From: Erythroxylum novogranatense
Taxonomy: Eukaryota > Streptophyta > Magnoliopsida > Malpighiales > Erythroxylaceae
NCBI GenBank assembly: GCA_029891385.1
Contig: CM057224.1
Span: forward strand, 35,779,005-35,843,004
DNA: 64,000 nucleotides
Direction of reading: 5' to 3'
Made by a program: the position numbers and the translations under genes. Below the pieces are notes generated by a model. That model made no database searches. It was not told where the DNA came from and saw nothing but the letters and a program-made list of their open reading frames with translations. Of the stretch, positions 1 to 9,472 are shown in pieces (position 1 is the first letter of the stretch; every line of letters begins with the position of its first letter).

Positions 1-280
1 ATGATCGTGAGTTTTATATTTTTGAGGATTTATAGAAATTTTTCTGGAATTTTCAGAGTAATAGGTCCGGACCAGAAAATTGACCAATGACTGATTAATT
101 AAATTCCCGGTTCCAAAATTTGATTAACCAATGGCAATGAAGATTATAATTTCGATTTGAGAAATTAGGATTTTGAGTCATTGGAACTCGGGAGAAATTA
201 GAATTAGAAATTGGATTGAGATTGTTTGGATTGGTCTTGTGGCAATTAAATTTGCCAAACAAACCCTTAATTCCCTTAAG

Positions 281-287
281 TTATAAA
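281..287 (+). promoter_or_regulatory. TATA box of the Gypsy LTR
   Basis: TTATAAACCCT followed about 25 bp on by a TTCCACGATCCT block. The same pair recurs at 7511, 16301 and, on the minus strand, at 59395-59402. A TATA motif at a fixed place in several LTRs of one family supports it as the Pol II start region; the exact start site is not determined. Confidence 0.6.
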
Positions 288-543
288 CCCTACCCTTTGA
301 AATTCTTGTCTTCCACGATCCTTTGATTTTTTAGAAGAAAATTTCTCCTTCCTTCATCGTGATCTCTTCCCTTGATTTCTTCTTGATTCCTTCTTGCCAT
401 TTGTTCCTTTCCTTTGCCTTGAATCTATCTTTTGGCTTGGTGTGGAAAAAAAAAGATGGAGATGGGTTTGGGTTTTGGTGTTGCCGTGAGAGGTGAAAGT
501 GTAAGGAGTTGGTGATCGTTGAAAATTTTGAAGGTTTTATCAA

Positions 544-1296
544 GTAAGTCTTCATTTTCTTGCCTTGGAGAGTTAGATTTGTTAATTTATTGAGTTATAT
601 TGATGATTGGTTTAGCTATTGGATGATTGAATATGTTAAGGTTTCGGATGATGATTTTTAATTGATTTAATGTTGATAATTTAGGGATAATGGCTATTTG
701 GTGTAATAGAGGATAGAAATTAGTTGTTTGATGTATATTGAATCATTTGGGAGTGGTTTGGAAAGGAAGAAATCGGATTGGAAAGGTTGCAGAGTTGGAA
801 ATCTGGAAAAATCTGGGTTTTTGGGCATTGCTGGGTTTGCACGCCGCGACGTGCGCGAAGAACACGCTGCGGCGAGCAAGTCAGCTTCTGCGCGCCGCGA
901 CGAGCGATTTAATGCACGTCGCGACGAGCAGATTAGCCCGCACGTTGCGACGAGCGCGGATGAGTTTCGTCACGACGAGCGCAGCGCGCACGCCGCGGCG
1001 AAGGAAAGGAGGCTCGTCGCGGCGAGGGACCAGACGCCGTGACGAGGAATGCCCAAATTTCCAAAAATGGGGTTTTTAAAAGTGGAATTTAGGAATTTGG
1101 TTGATTGAATTGGTTCTGGATTAAATTCAATTGGGAGATTATGAATTCGGGTTTTACAATTGATATTGGAAGAATTCGAGAATAGGGTCAGAAATGCCAT
1201 AACATGTATAGTACGTAAATTATATTCGATACATATGCATCTTTGAATATCTGAAATTGTGCAATTAGTAATATTTGGATATTATGATTATTGTAG
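544..1296 (+). other. candidate intron 1 in LTR leader
   Basis: A GTAAGT donor-like site at 544 and a TTATTGTAG acceptor-like site ending at 1296 bound a 753-bp stretch that contains the CpG-rich tract. Both ends recur in the other LTRs of this family (donor 7767 and 16584; acceptor near 8463, 17481, 35513 and 14090 on the minus strand). Splicing is inferred from the signals only. Confidence 0.4.
838..1040 (+). repeat. CpG-dense degenerate tandem tract in LTR
   Basis: About 200 bp built from repeats of a roughly 20-bp unit with core CGCCGCGACGAG, in otherwise AT-rich DNA. Open frames through it on both strands come from the lack of stops in CG-rich sequence and are not genes. Related tracts sit in other LTRs at 8065-8245, 14650-14805 (minus strand), 16865-17065 and 22700-22855. 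Confidence 0.8.
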
Positions 1297-1660
1297 AGGC
1301 TCAGTGGATCGTCGATCGTCCGGCGTGGCGAGACTTCCGCGATAGCTTCGGAAGTTAGAGGTGAGTAACCTAGTCGGTTTCTCAACCTTTATGTTTTACA
1401 TTTTATGCAATTATGCCATGAGGAGTTAAGGAAGGATTAGGTGTGGTTGTTTTGATTGATTTCGGACCACAGGTGTTCGAAATATTTGGAATGTGCTATA
1501 GAAGTGTTAATTATGCATAAATTGTCATTAATTGGTTTTGAACGCAAATTGGATAGGTGATACTAGATTGTGACACGACTAGTGAAATTTGGAATATGTG
1601 CATTCATACCATTATGCATGATCAGATAATTATGATTGTGGCCAGGTGCGACCCCGTATT

Positions 1661-1763
1661 GAGCTTTAAGCTCAACGCACAAGGCATCATGCCCAACGAT
1701 TTTCAGAGCTTTATGCTCAACGTATCAGGGTTTTAAGCCCAATGTTTTCAGAGCCAATGGCTC
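1661..1763 (+). repeat. phased mini-hairpin array
   Basis: Five short inverted repeats start near 1661, 1683, 1706, 1728 and 1751, about 22-23 bp apart. They alternate between GAGC...GCTC and GGGC...GCCC stems (for example GAGCTTTAAGCTC and GGGTTTTAAGCCC), with AACG or AATG after each. Equivalent arrays occur at 8834-8936, 13608-13735, 17812-17930 and 35862-35935. Confidence 0.75.
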
Positions 1764-1924
1764 AACGTAAATGAGCTCAGGTGCACGGTCACAACAACGT
1801 AATAAAACGAAAAGTGTCGCATATGCATTGTATATGAATGATTAAATGTGAAATTGCATGTATGAGATTTTCTGGTTGTGTGAATATATATATGAAATAG
1901 TGTGAACTGTTGTTTAGACATGAT

Positions 1925-1975
1925 TTGGGTGGACCATCGATGATGGTTTCTCGCTGAGTTCGCAAACTCACCCAA
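1925..1975 (+). other. conserved hairpin before acceptor-like site
   Basis: An outer stem TTGGGTG/CACCCAA encloses ACCATC...GATGGT and GAGTTCGCAAACTC. Nineteen bases after the structure comes TTTTTCAG. The same block occurs at about 9099, 13345 (minus), 18139 and 36113 and is better preserved than its flanks. Confidence 0.7.
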
Positions 1976-2358
1976 CATTGCATTTATTTTTCAGGACATC
2001 GATAGTTGACTCCTAGCTCCAGTTCCTGCTGTGTGAGTGCCGGCGAGAGGAGTATGGCCCACATGTCGGTCAGCTGGGATCTTTTGGGGATGACCTAGTT
2101 AGGAGTTATTTTAGTCCCTTTTGGTTTTGTACAGTTGTAATCAGTCAGGATTGTGAAGTTATGGTTTTTAAGAAATGAAATGAGAAATATCTTTTGGTTT
2201 TAAAATTTAGTGAATTTGATATTGTAGTTTAATTATATTGATTCCATGAGGTTTATAGAAATGATCGAATCGTAGTACACCCTCATCGTAGGTTATGTAT
2301 CGGTATGACCTACAGGCGTCCCAGTGTATACCCTACGGTAAGGGGGCGTTATATTAGG

Positions 2359-2370
2359 TGGTATCAGAGC
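2359..2370 (+). other. primer binding site (tRNA-Met type)
   Basis: TGGTATCAGAGC lies five bases after the LTR end. It is the usual plant LTR-retrotransposon primer site complementary to the initiator tRNA-Met 3' end. Confidence 0.92.
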
Positions 2371-2437
2371 ATGGTTTGGCATCTTTTGGGCATAGTATAT
2401 TTTAGGCTTGAATTTTTGTAAGAAAAGCAGGAATTGA

Positions 2438-3480
2438 TTGGAAATTGTGGTTTTGTGTAGGTCATCCGTTCTTGGTGATCAGGTAGATCAAACAGCTGAC
2501 CAAGGATCAGTCGGAGCTAGTAGGGAGTCTTCAGTGCCTCTATTTGAGGAGCAGCCTCCTAGAGTTCCCATGAGACGGGAGCAGAGGTATGATCGTCTGC
2601 AAGGTGGAGTCATTGATTTTATGGCAACACGAGACCTACTTGAGGTGAGGATGGTTAGAAGGGTGGCGAGTCCTCGATCGGATGGATTGTGATCGCGAGG
2701 AGAGATTTGATTATCAGGTCTCTCTCCTTGAGGTCGGCTTATCGATGGTGGAAGGCATTAAAGGCGATGTCGCCGGACCACAATGTTTTGACTTGGCAGA
2801 TTTTACGAGAGCTTTTGGGATAATTATATGCCCGAGTTTATTTGGAGATGAAGATCGGGGAGTTCTTAGAGTTGAGATAGAAATCGATAGCGGTGGCGAG
2901 TATGAGGTTAGGTTGATGAGCGATGGCGTCGCTTCATTACGATTGCCTCTGAGTCTGATAGGTGCCGGAGATTCGAGGGAGGGCTTAATCTGTATATCCG
3001 TACCATGTTAGCCCGGTCAGATATGGGCACCTTCGTTGAGTTGAGAGCTGCTGCGGTCTGGGATTGAGCGAACCGAGACAGAGTCGGTGAGGCCGGTCGA
3101 GGATTCGGAGGCAAGAGATCTAGTGACAGTCAGGGTAACTTTGGTAGGAGCTTTAGCAGACGCCAGAGTAGGTTTAGATCAGCAGGAGGATTCAGAAAGT
3201 CGGGTTCTGTTCAGAGGGGGAGATTTAGGCAGATTGGTAGTGGCAGTGGTAGTGGCAGAGGAGCAGGACAGGCTTTACCAGTTTGTGTATATTGTGATAA
3301 GAGGCACAGTGGGGAGTGTTGGAGAGTGACAGGAGCCTGTTTGGCATGCGGTTCTATGGACCATATGATTAGAAATTGTCCTCTGACTTTGGGAGTTCAG
3401 TCTGCTGCAAGTGGGAGAGCTGGTAGTAGTTCGACGGTCGGCAGAGTCGTAATCGTGACACGGATTAGGGGCGGCGAGCT
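2438..3480 (+). pseudogene. gag remnant, Tekay-like Gypsy
   Basis: Gag forms the particle coat and packages element RNA. The reading frame is broken, but conserved pieces are legible in different frames: a WWKAL motif near 2742, as in the plant retrotransposon gag domain, and two zinc-knuckle-like clusters near 3278-3385 (a CCHC motif of form C-x2-C-x4-H-x4-C, beginning CLACG). An ATG at 2438 opens an 84-codon frame after the primer site, but it is not clearly the original start. Several frameshifts separate the pieces. It lies between the primer site and the protease, the normal order. Not functional as it stands. Confidence 0.8.
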
Positions 3481-3556
3481 GAGGTAGAGCTGGACATTCT
3501 TTTGTGGGGACCAGGGTCGTGGCAATCGACCACAATCCCAGGCTAGGGTCTACGCC

Positions 3557-4080
3557 ATGACTAGGCAGGAGGCCCAGGATTCTCCAGATGTGGTTGTAGG
3601 TTCGCTTCTGATATCTGGTATTGAGGTTTTTGCATTGATAGATCCAGGGTCCACGCATTCTTTTATTGCACCGCATGTGGCATGTAGATTGCGTGTGGAT
3701 AGGGAGATGTTGCAGTATGGGCTAGAAGTGAGTACACCTCTAGGTAGTACTACAGTTTTGGGAGAGGTCTGCAAGGGGTGTCCGATTTTGATTGATTAGT
3801 CGGAGTTGAGTGCAGACCTGATAGTGTTGCCTCTGAGGGAGATTGATTTGATTCTGGGGATGGACTGGCTCACTGCCCATAGGGCTGTTATGGATTGCTA
3901 TACCAAGGAGGTCGTGTTGGAGTCTCCTGGTCAGCCTAGAGCTGTATTTTGAGGTGTTAGTCAGGCAGTGCCAGCCAGGATGATCTCATTTATGAGTGCC
4001 TTGAGGTTGATGCGGGGAGGTTGTGAGGCTTATTTGGTGCATGTGGTGGATTCAGTGGAAGCGAGGTTGCGGGATGTTCC
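3557..4080 (+). pseudogene. aspartic protease domain remnant of pol
   Basis: A retropepsin-like domain. The active-site motif reads LIDPGSTHSF, the DPG variant common in plant Gypsy elements rather than D-S/T-G, and the later flap/core motif reads LILGMDWL near 3850. A TAG at about 3797 and a TGA at about 3950 interrupt the frame; both fit C-to-T changes. It would cut the gag-pol polyprotein. The reverse transcriptase follows after a short linker with further stops. Confidence 0.85.
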
Positions 4081-4117
4081 GTGATTAGGGAATTTCGGAT
4101 GTGTTTCAGAGGAGCTC

Positions 4118-4950
4118 TAGGGTTTGTCGTGGATCGGAGACGAGTTCTCGATTGACCTCGTTCAGTCTGCTCCTATATCTATACCTCCATATAGGATGGC
4201 ACCGGTGGGCCGAGGGAGCTTAAGGCTCGATTGCAGGAGCTTAGATAAGGGATTTATTAGGCCGAGTGTTTGGTGTGGGAGCTCGGTCTTGTTTGTGAAG
4301 AAGAAGGGCGGGACGTTGAGGTTATGCATCGATTATAGGCGGTGAATCGGGTTCTGATTAAGAATAAGTACCCACTGCCTAGGATCGATGATTTATTTGA
4401 TTAGTTACAGGGAGCTCAAGTGTTTACCAAGTTGGATTTGAGATCCGAATACTATTAGTTGAGGATCGCAGAGGCCGATGTGCCTAAGAGCGCTTTCAGG
4501 AGCAGGTATGGGCATTTCGAGTTCTTAGTGATGTCGTTCGGGTTGACTAATGCCCCGGTAGCCTTTATGGCTTTGATGAATAAGATTTTTCAGCCCTACC
4601 TGGATCAGTTCGTGATTATGTTTATTGATGATATCCTGGTGTACTCGAGGAATGAAGCGAGGAGCATCGCGAACATCGAGGGCTATATTATAGATTATGA
4701 GAGATAGAGCATTTGTATGCCAAATTCACTAAGTGTGAATTTTGGCTGGATGAGTGGTGTTCTTAGGCCATATTGTGTGCGGTGAGGGTATCAGTGGATC
4801 CTCACAAGATTGAAGCGATGAGGAGTTGGGAGATTAGGAATGTGTCAGAGTTAAGGAGTTTCCTAGGATTGGCAGGTTATTACCGGAGGTTTGTCGAGAG
4901 ATTTTCTGTAATCTCAGCTCCTTTGACAAACTTCTGAGGAAGAATGTGGC
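4118..4950 (+). pseudogene. reverse transcriptase remnant of pol
   Basis: Reverse transcriptase copies element RNA to DNA. Visible motifs in order: IPPYRMAP near 4170, [17 protein letters not shown] near 4290, [20 protein letters not shown] near 4475, and the catalytic FIDDILVYS near 4622. The connection region with LRSFLGLAGYYRRFV follows near 4850 in another frame. In-frame TAG codons at 4402 and 4456 replace positions that are usually Gln in this family. At least two frameshifts lie after the catalytic motif. The order protease-RT-RNase H-integrase marks it as Ty3/Gypsy. Confidence 0.92.
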
Positions 4951-5059
4951 TTTCAGTTGGACAGATGAGTGTCAGAGGAGTTTTGAGGAGCTAAAACATC
5001 GGTTGACTCTGACCTTGTGTTAACTTTGCCATCTGGGCGAGGAGGTTTTGAGGTTTTCG

Positions 5060-5546
5060 TGATGCTTGTGAGAGTTTAAGATGTGTACTGATGCAGCATG
5101 GGAGAGTTATAGCGTATACTTCGAGACAGTTGAGGTCTCATGAGATGAATTACCCTGTGCATGATTTGGAGTTAGCAGCAGTTGTGTTTGCTTTGAAGAT
5201 CTGGGGACATTATTGGTATGGGGAGACGTTCCAAATCTTTACTGATCATAAGAGTTTGAGATATTTGTTGAGTCAGCGAGAGTTAAATATGAGACAGAGG
5301 AGATGGATAGAGTTGCTGAAAGATTATGACTGCACGATTGAGTATCACCCAGGGAAGGCCAATGTGGTGGCTGATGCGTTGAGTAGGAGATCTCATGGTA
5401 GTGCAGCTCAGATTCAGGTTTCGAGGTTACCGTGTTTAGTTCAGTTGAGAGCTCTGAACGTGCAGTTGGATTTGGTTCAGGATGGAGCTTTGATTGCTAC
5501 TCTGAGGCTTAGGCCGATGCTTCATGATAGGATCAGGCGAGTTTAG
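5060..5546 (+). pseudogene. RNase H domain remnant of pol
   Basis: RNase H removes the RNA strand from the RNA/DNA hybrid. After a damaged start (a TDA motif near 5085, then an apparent small deletion) the frame is open for about 150 codons: [31 protein letters not shown] and the end motif [10 protein letters not shown] near 5365. The frame ends in TAG at 5544 before the integrase part resumes. Confidence 0.9.
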
Positions 5547-5561
5547 GACAGAGATCCTGCC

Positions 5562-6560
5562 TTGGTGAGATTGATTGAGAGAGTGCTGGCTGGTTCAGAT
5601 TCTGATTTTGAGTTGAGAGATGGGACTCTTTGGATGGCCCAGAGATTATGTGTTTCGGATGTAGATGATCTGAGGCGTGAGATTTTGGAGGAGGCTCATA
5701 TGGCTGCCTATGCTATGCATCCTGGTACTACCAAGATGTATCGCACTCTTAAGTTGCATTTCTGGTGGCCAGGCATGAAGAGGCAGGTGGCGGAGTTTGT
5801 TTCTCGGTGTCTGACGTGCCAGCAGGTTAAGGCTGAGCACCAGGCTCCATTGGGTAAGTTGCATTCGTTGCTCATTTCAAAGTGGAAATGGGAGCGAATC
5901 ACGATGGATTTTATTATGGGGTTGCCTAGGACGTCGAGGCAGCATGATGCTATCTGGGTCATAGTGGACGATTATTCATCGGATCACTTCTTGCGGTGAG
6001 GAAGCGATACTCTCGATCTGTTGGCCCAGAAGTATGTGGCAGAGATAGTGAGACTGCATGGGGTTTCGGTGTCTATAGTCTCAGACAGGGATCCCAGGTT
6101 TACTTCGAGATTTTGGAGAAGTTTGCAGTCGGCTATGGGTACGAGATTGAACTTCAGTACAACGTTTCATCCTCAGATAGATGAGCAGAGTGAGAGGACG
6201 ATTAAGACGGTTGAGGATATGTTGAGAGCCTGTGTATTGGAGTTCCGAGGTGCGTGGGATCAGTATTTGCCTCTGGTTGAGTTTGCGTATAATAATAAGT
6301 ACTAGAGCAGCATTGGGATGGCACCGTATGAGGCGTTATATGGACGACAGTGCAGATCTCCTCTTTACTGGGATGAAGAGGGTATGAGGATGTTAGAGGT
6401 CCGTGATTGGAACCACGATGGATAAGTGCAGTTGATTGAATCGCATCAAGGCGGCCGGGATGAGCGGAAGAACTATGTGGATCAGCATCGGAGAGAGACG
6501 AAGTACAGTGTGGGTGATAGAGTGTTCCTCAGAGTGTCTCCATAGAGAGGAGTTCTCAGA
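5562..6560 (+). pseudogene. integrase remnant of pol
   Basis: Integrase inserts the DNA copy. The N-terminal zinc-binding HHCC module is visible near 5700-5825 (HPGTTKMY, then CLTCQQVK). The core shows the first catalytic Asp in ITMDFIMGLP near 5905, the second in SDRDPRF near 6085 and the Glu in QSERT near 6190, but a frameshift near 5990 separates the first from the rest. TAG stops occur at 6303 and 6543. The C-terminal YEALYGR block near 6330 is typical of plant chromoviruses. Confidence 0.9.
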
Positions 6561-6578
6561 TTTGGCCGTAAGGGCAAG

Positions 6579-6928
6579 TTGAGTCCTCGGTATATTGGTC
6601 CCTATGAGATCCTTAAGAGGATAGGACCGTTGGCGTATAGATTGGCCTTGCTGAGTGAGATGTTGCAGTTGCATGATGTGTTCTACGTGAGTATGTTCAG
6701 ACGGTATAGGTCAGACCCGACCCATGTGATTCCGGCTCAAGAGATTGAGGTTGCTAGTAATTTAAGTTATGTGGAGGAGCCAGTTCAGATTGTAGGGTCG
6801 CGAATCAGCGGTTGAGGTCGAGGGTTATTCCATTGGTGAAAGTCCTTTGGAAGAACCATTCGACTGAGGAGGCGACATGGGAGACTGAGGAGCACATAAG
6901 GAGGCAGTATCCTCACTTGTTCGATTAG
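6579..6928 (+). pseudogene. integrase C-terminus with chromodomain remnant
   Basis: The GPYEILKRIGPLAYRL block near 6597 is the linker seen in Tekay-type integrases. After a frameshift near 6805 the chromodomain-like tail runs from 6815 to the TAG at 6926-6928, with VKVLWKN, ATWE and YPHLF motifs. Chromodomains of this group are known to direct insertion toward heterochromatin. Their presence places this element in the chromoviruses, most likely Tekay. Confidence 0.85.
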
Positions 6929-6957
6929 TCAGGTAAGAAATTTTGGGACGAAATTTT

Positions 6958-6974
6958 TATTAGGAGGGGAGAAT
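6958..6974 (+). other. polypurine tract
   Basis: TATTAGGAGGGGAGAAT directly precedes the 3' LTR start TGTAACATCCC. It primes plus-strand DNA synthesis and defines the LTR start. Confidence 0.85.
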
Positions 6975-9319
6975 TGTAACATCCCGTCACCGATGGGATG
7001 GGTACAGTATATTGCATTCATAATTGGCATGTGCATGCATTGTTTAGCTTATGTATATTTGGATAATTGGCAACTATTGCACTAGCACATAACTGTACAT
7101 ACATGTATGACATATTCCCGATAAGATTGGGTAATTTGGTAATTTGGAGATGATTTGGTCAATTAAGCTGTGAGAAATTTAATTAGAGTAAGAAATGAGA
7201 ATTTGGAGTTTGAAATATGAAATTGGAGTGAATGATCGTGAGTTTTATATTTTTGAGGATTTATAGGAATTTTCTGGAATTTTCGGAGTAATAGGTCCAG
7301 ACCGAAAAATTGACCAATGACTGATTAATTAGATTTCCGATTCCGAAATTTGATTAACCAATGGCAATGAAGATTAGAATTTCGATTTGAGAAATTAGGA
7401 TTTTGAGTCATTGGAACTCGGGAGAAATTAGAATTAGAAATTGGATTGAGATTGTTTGGATTGGTCTTGTGGCAATTAAATTTGCCAAACAAGCCCTTAA
7501 TTCCCTTAAGTTATAAACCCTACCCTTTGAAATTCTTGTCTTCCACGATCCTTTGATTTTTTAGAAGAAAATTTCTCCTTCCTTCATTGTGATCTTTTCC
7601 CTTGATTTCTTCTTGATTCCTTCTTGCCATTTGTTCCTTTCCTTTGCCTTGAATCTATCTTTTGGCTTGGTATGAAAAAAAAAGATGGAGATGGGTTTAG
7701 TTTTGGTGCCGTAAGAGGTGAAAGTGTAAGGAGTTGGTGATCGTTGAAAATTTTGAAGGTTTTATCAAGTAAGTCTTCATTTTCTTGCCTTGGAGAGTTA
7801 GATTTGTTAATTTATTGAGTTATATTGATGATTGGTTTAGCTATTGGATGATTGAATATGTTAGGGTTTCGGATGATGATTTTTGCTTGATTTAATGTTG
7901 ATAATTTAGGGATAATGACTATTTGGTGTAATAGAGGATAGAAATTAGTTGTTTGATGTATATTGTATCATTTGGGAGTGGTTTGGAAAGGAAGAAATCG
8001 GATTGGAAAGGTTGCAGAGTTGGAAATCTGGAAAAATCTGGGTTTTTGGGCATTGCTGGGTTTGCACGCCGCGACGTTCCCGAAGAACACGCCGTGGCGA
8101 GCAAGTCAGCTTTTGCGCGCCGCGATGAGTGATTTAATGCGCGTCGCGACGAGCTCGGAATGCACGCCGCAGCGAGCGCGGATGAGTTTCGTCACGACGA
8201 GCGCAGCACGCACGCCGCGACGAAGGAAAGGAGGCTTGCGAGGAATGCCCAAATTTCCGAAAATGGGGTTTTTAAAAGTGGAATTTAGGAATTTGGTTGA
8301 TTGAATTGGTTCTGGATTAAATTCAATTGGGAGATTATGAATTCAAGAATAGGGTCAGAAATGCCATAACATGTATAGTACGTAAATTATATTCGATACA
8401 TATGCATCTTTGAATATCTGAAATTGTGCAATTAGTAATATTTGGATATTATGATTATTGTAGAGGCTCAAGTGGATCGTCGATCGTCCGACGTGGGCGA
8501 GACATCCCGGCAGTAGCTTGGAAGTTAGAGGTGAGTAACCTAGTCGGTTTCTCAACCTTTATGTGTTACATTTTATGCAATTATTCCATGAGGAGTTAAG
8601 GAAGGATTAGGTGTGGTTGTTTTGACTGATTTCGGAGCACAGGTGTTCGAAATATTTGGAATGTGCTATAGAAGTGTTAATTGTGCATAAATTGTCATTA
8701 ATTAGTTTTGAACGCAAATTGGATAGGTGATACTAGATTGTGAAACGACTAGTGAAATTTGGAATATGTGCATTCATACCATTATGCATGATCAGATAAT
8801 TGACAGTTGTGACTGGTGCAGCCACCGTATTCAGAGCTTTAAGCTCAACGTACAGGGCATCGTGCCCAACAATTTTCAGAGCTTTATGCTCAACGTATCA
8901 GGGTTTTAAGCCCAATGTTTTCAGAGTCAATGGCTCAACGTAAATGAGCTCAGGCGCACGGTCACAACAACGTAATAAAACGAAAAGTATCGCATATGCA
9001 TTGTATATGAATGATTAAATGTGAAATTGCATGTATGAGATTTTCTGGTTGTGTTAATATATATATGAAATAATGTGAACTGTTGTTTATGCATGAGTTG
9101 GGTGGACCATCGATGATGGTTTCTCGTTGAGTTTGCAAACTCACCCAACATTGCATTTATTTTTCAGGACAGTGATAGTTGACTCCTAGCTCCAGTTCCT
9201 ACTGTGTGAGTGCCGGCGAGAGGAGTATGGCCCACAGGTTGGTCAGCTGGGATCTTTTGGGGATGACCTAGTTAGGAGTTATTTTAGTCCCTTTTGGTTT
9301 TGTACAGTTGTAATCAGTC
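6975..9319 (+). mobile_element. 3' LTR of Tekay-like element, 3' truncated
   Basis: Starts TGTAACATCCCGTCACC after the polypurine tract and follows the 5' LTR closely to GTAATCAGTCA at 9319, equivalent to about 2148 in the 5' LTR. The last 200 bp or so are missing and foldback-arm sequence follows at once. It has its own TATA box (7511), CpG tract (8065-8245), exon-like block (8464-8530), mini-hairpin array (8834-8936) and acceptor-like site (9166-9167). Relative to the 5' LTR it lacks about 30 bp between two GAATTC copies near 8340. Confidence 0.9.
8065..8245 (+). repeat. CpG-dense tract, 3' LTR copy
   Basis: Counterpart of 838-1040, but shorter and rearranged, although the flanks of the two LTRs are nearly identical. 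The tract changes faster than its surroundings. Confidence 0.75.
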
Positions 9320-9472
9320 AATGGTAAGAGGTGTGCACTTTTGGCTCAATGGTAAGAGGCGTGCACTTAAAGTGCAACAAAACCTTGAGGTCTTGGGTTC
9401 GAGTCGTGGCTCACCCTTGACCAAATAGGACAATACCTGGAGTGATGGCGATAGAGGCCGGGCTCTACAGTT
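9320..9472 (+). mobile_element. single arm of tRNA-like foldback element
   Basis: An A-box-like TGGCTCAATGG (9342-9352) and a B-box-like GTTCGAGTC (9397-9405) lie in the spacing of a tRNA gene, followed by CCAAATAGGACAATACC. This matches the right arm of the palindromic elements at 15335 and 32853. A short direct duplication (AATGGTAAGAGG at 9319 and 9349) sits at its left edge. It joins directly to a truncated LTR, so the junction probably arose by deletion. No LTR-type end is visible on either side. Confidence 0.7.

Larger units (their letters stand above)
1361..1994 (+). other. candidate intron 2 in LTR leader
   Basis: It begins with AG|GTGAGTAACCTAG and ends with TTTATTTTTCAG|GA. The segment between candidate introns 1 and 2 (1297-1360, 64 bp) would be an exon and is conserved in four other LTR copies (58-68 bp). 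The span contains a mini-hairpin array and ends in a conserved hairpin. Donor and acceptor match plant consensus well; transcript evidence is needed. Confidence 0.45.
1..2353 (+). mobile_element. 5' LTR of Tekay-like Ty3/Gypsy element (left end outside window)
   Basis: The sequence from base 1 matches that from about 7232 onward, inside the 3' LTR that starts at 6975, so roughly the first 257 bases of this LTR lie left of the window. It ends in GGGGGCGTTATA directly before a primer binding site. It holds a TATA box (281-287), a CpG-rich tract (838-1040), two donor-like splice sites (544, 1361), a mini-hairpin array (1661-1763) and a hairpin next to an acceptor-like site (1925-1994). A full length near 2.6 kb fits the Tekay clade, known for long LTRs. 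Confidence 0.92.

Noticed and set aside
728..1079. Overlapping 104- and 113-codon frames, with similar ones near 7963, 16815 and 22611
   Set aside because: They track the CpG-dense tracts, where stops are rare in any frame, and they change frame and content between near-identical LTR copies.
1661..1763. Regular repeat-spacer look of a CRISPR array
   Set aside because: The repeats are 13-bp inverted repeats with variable loops in a plant LTR, spaced 22-23 bp, with no cas genes; it is a hairpin array.
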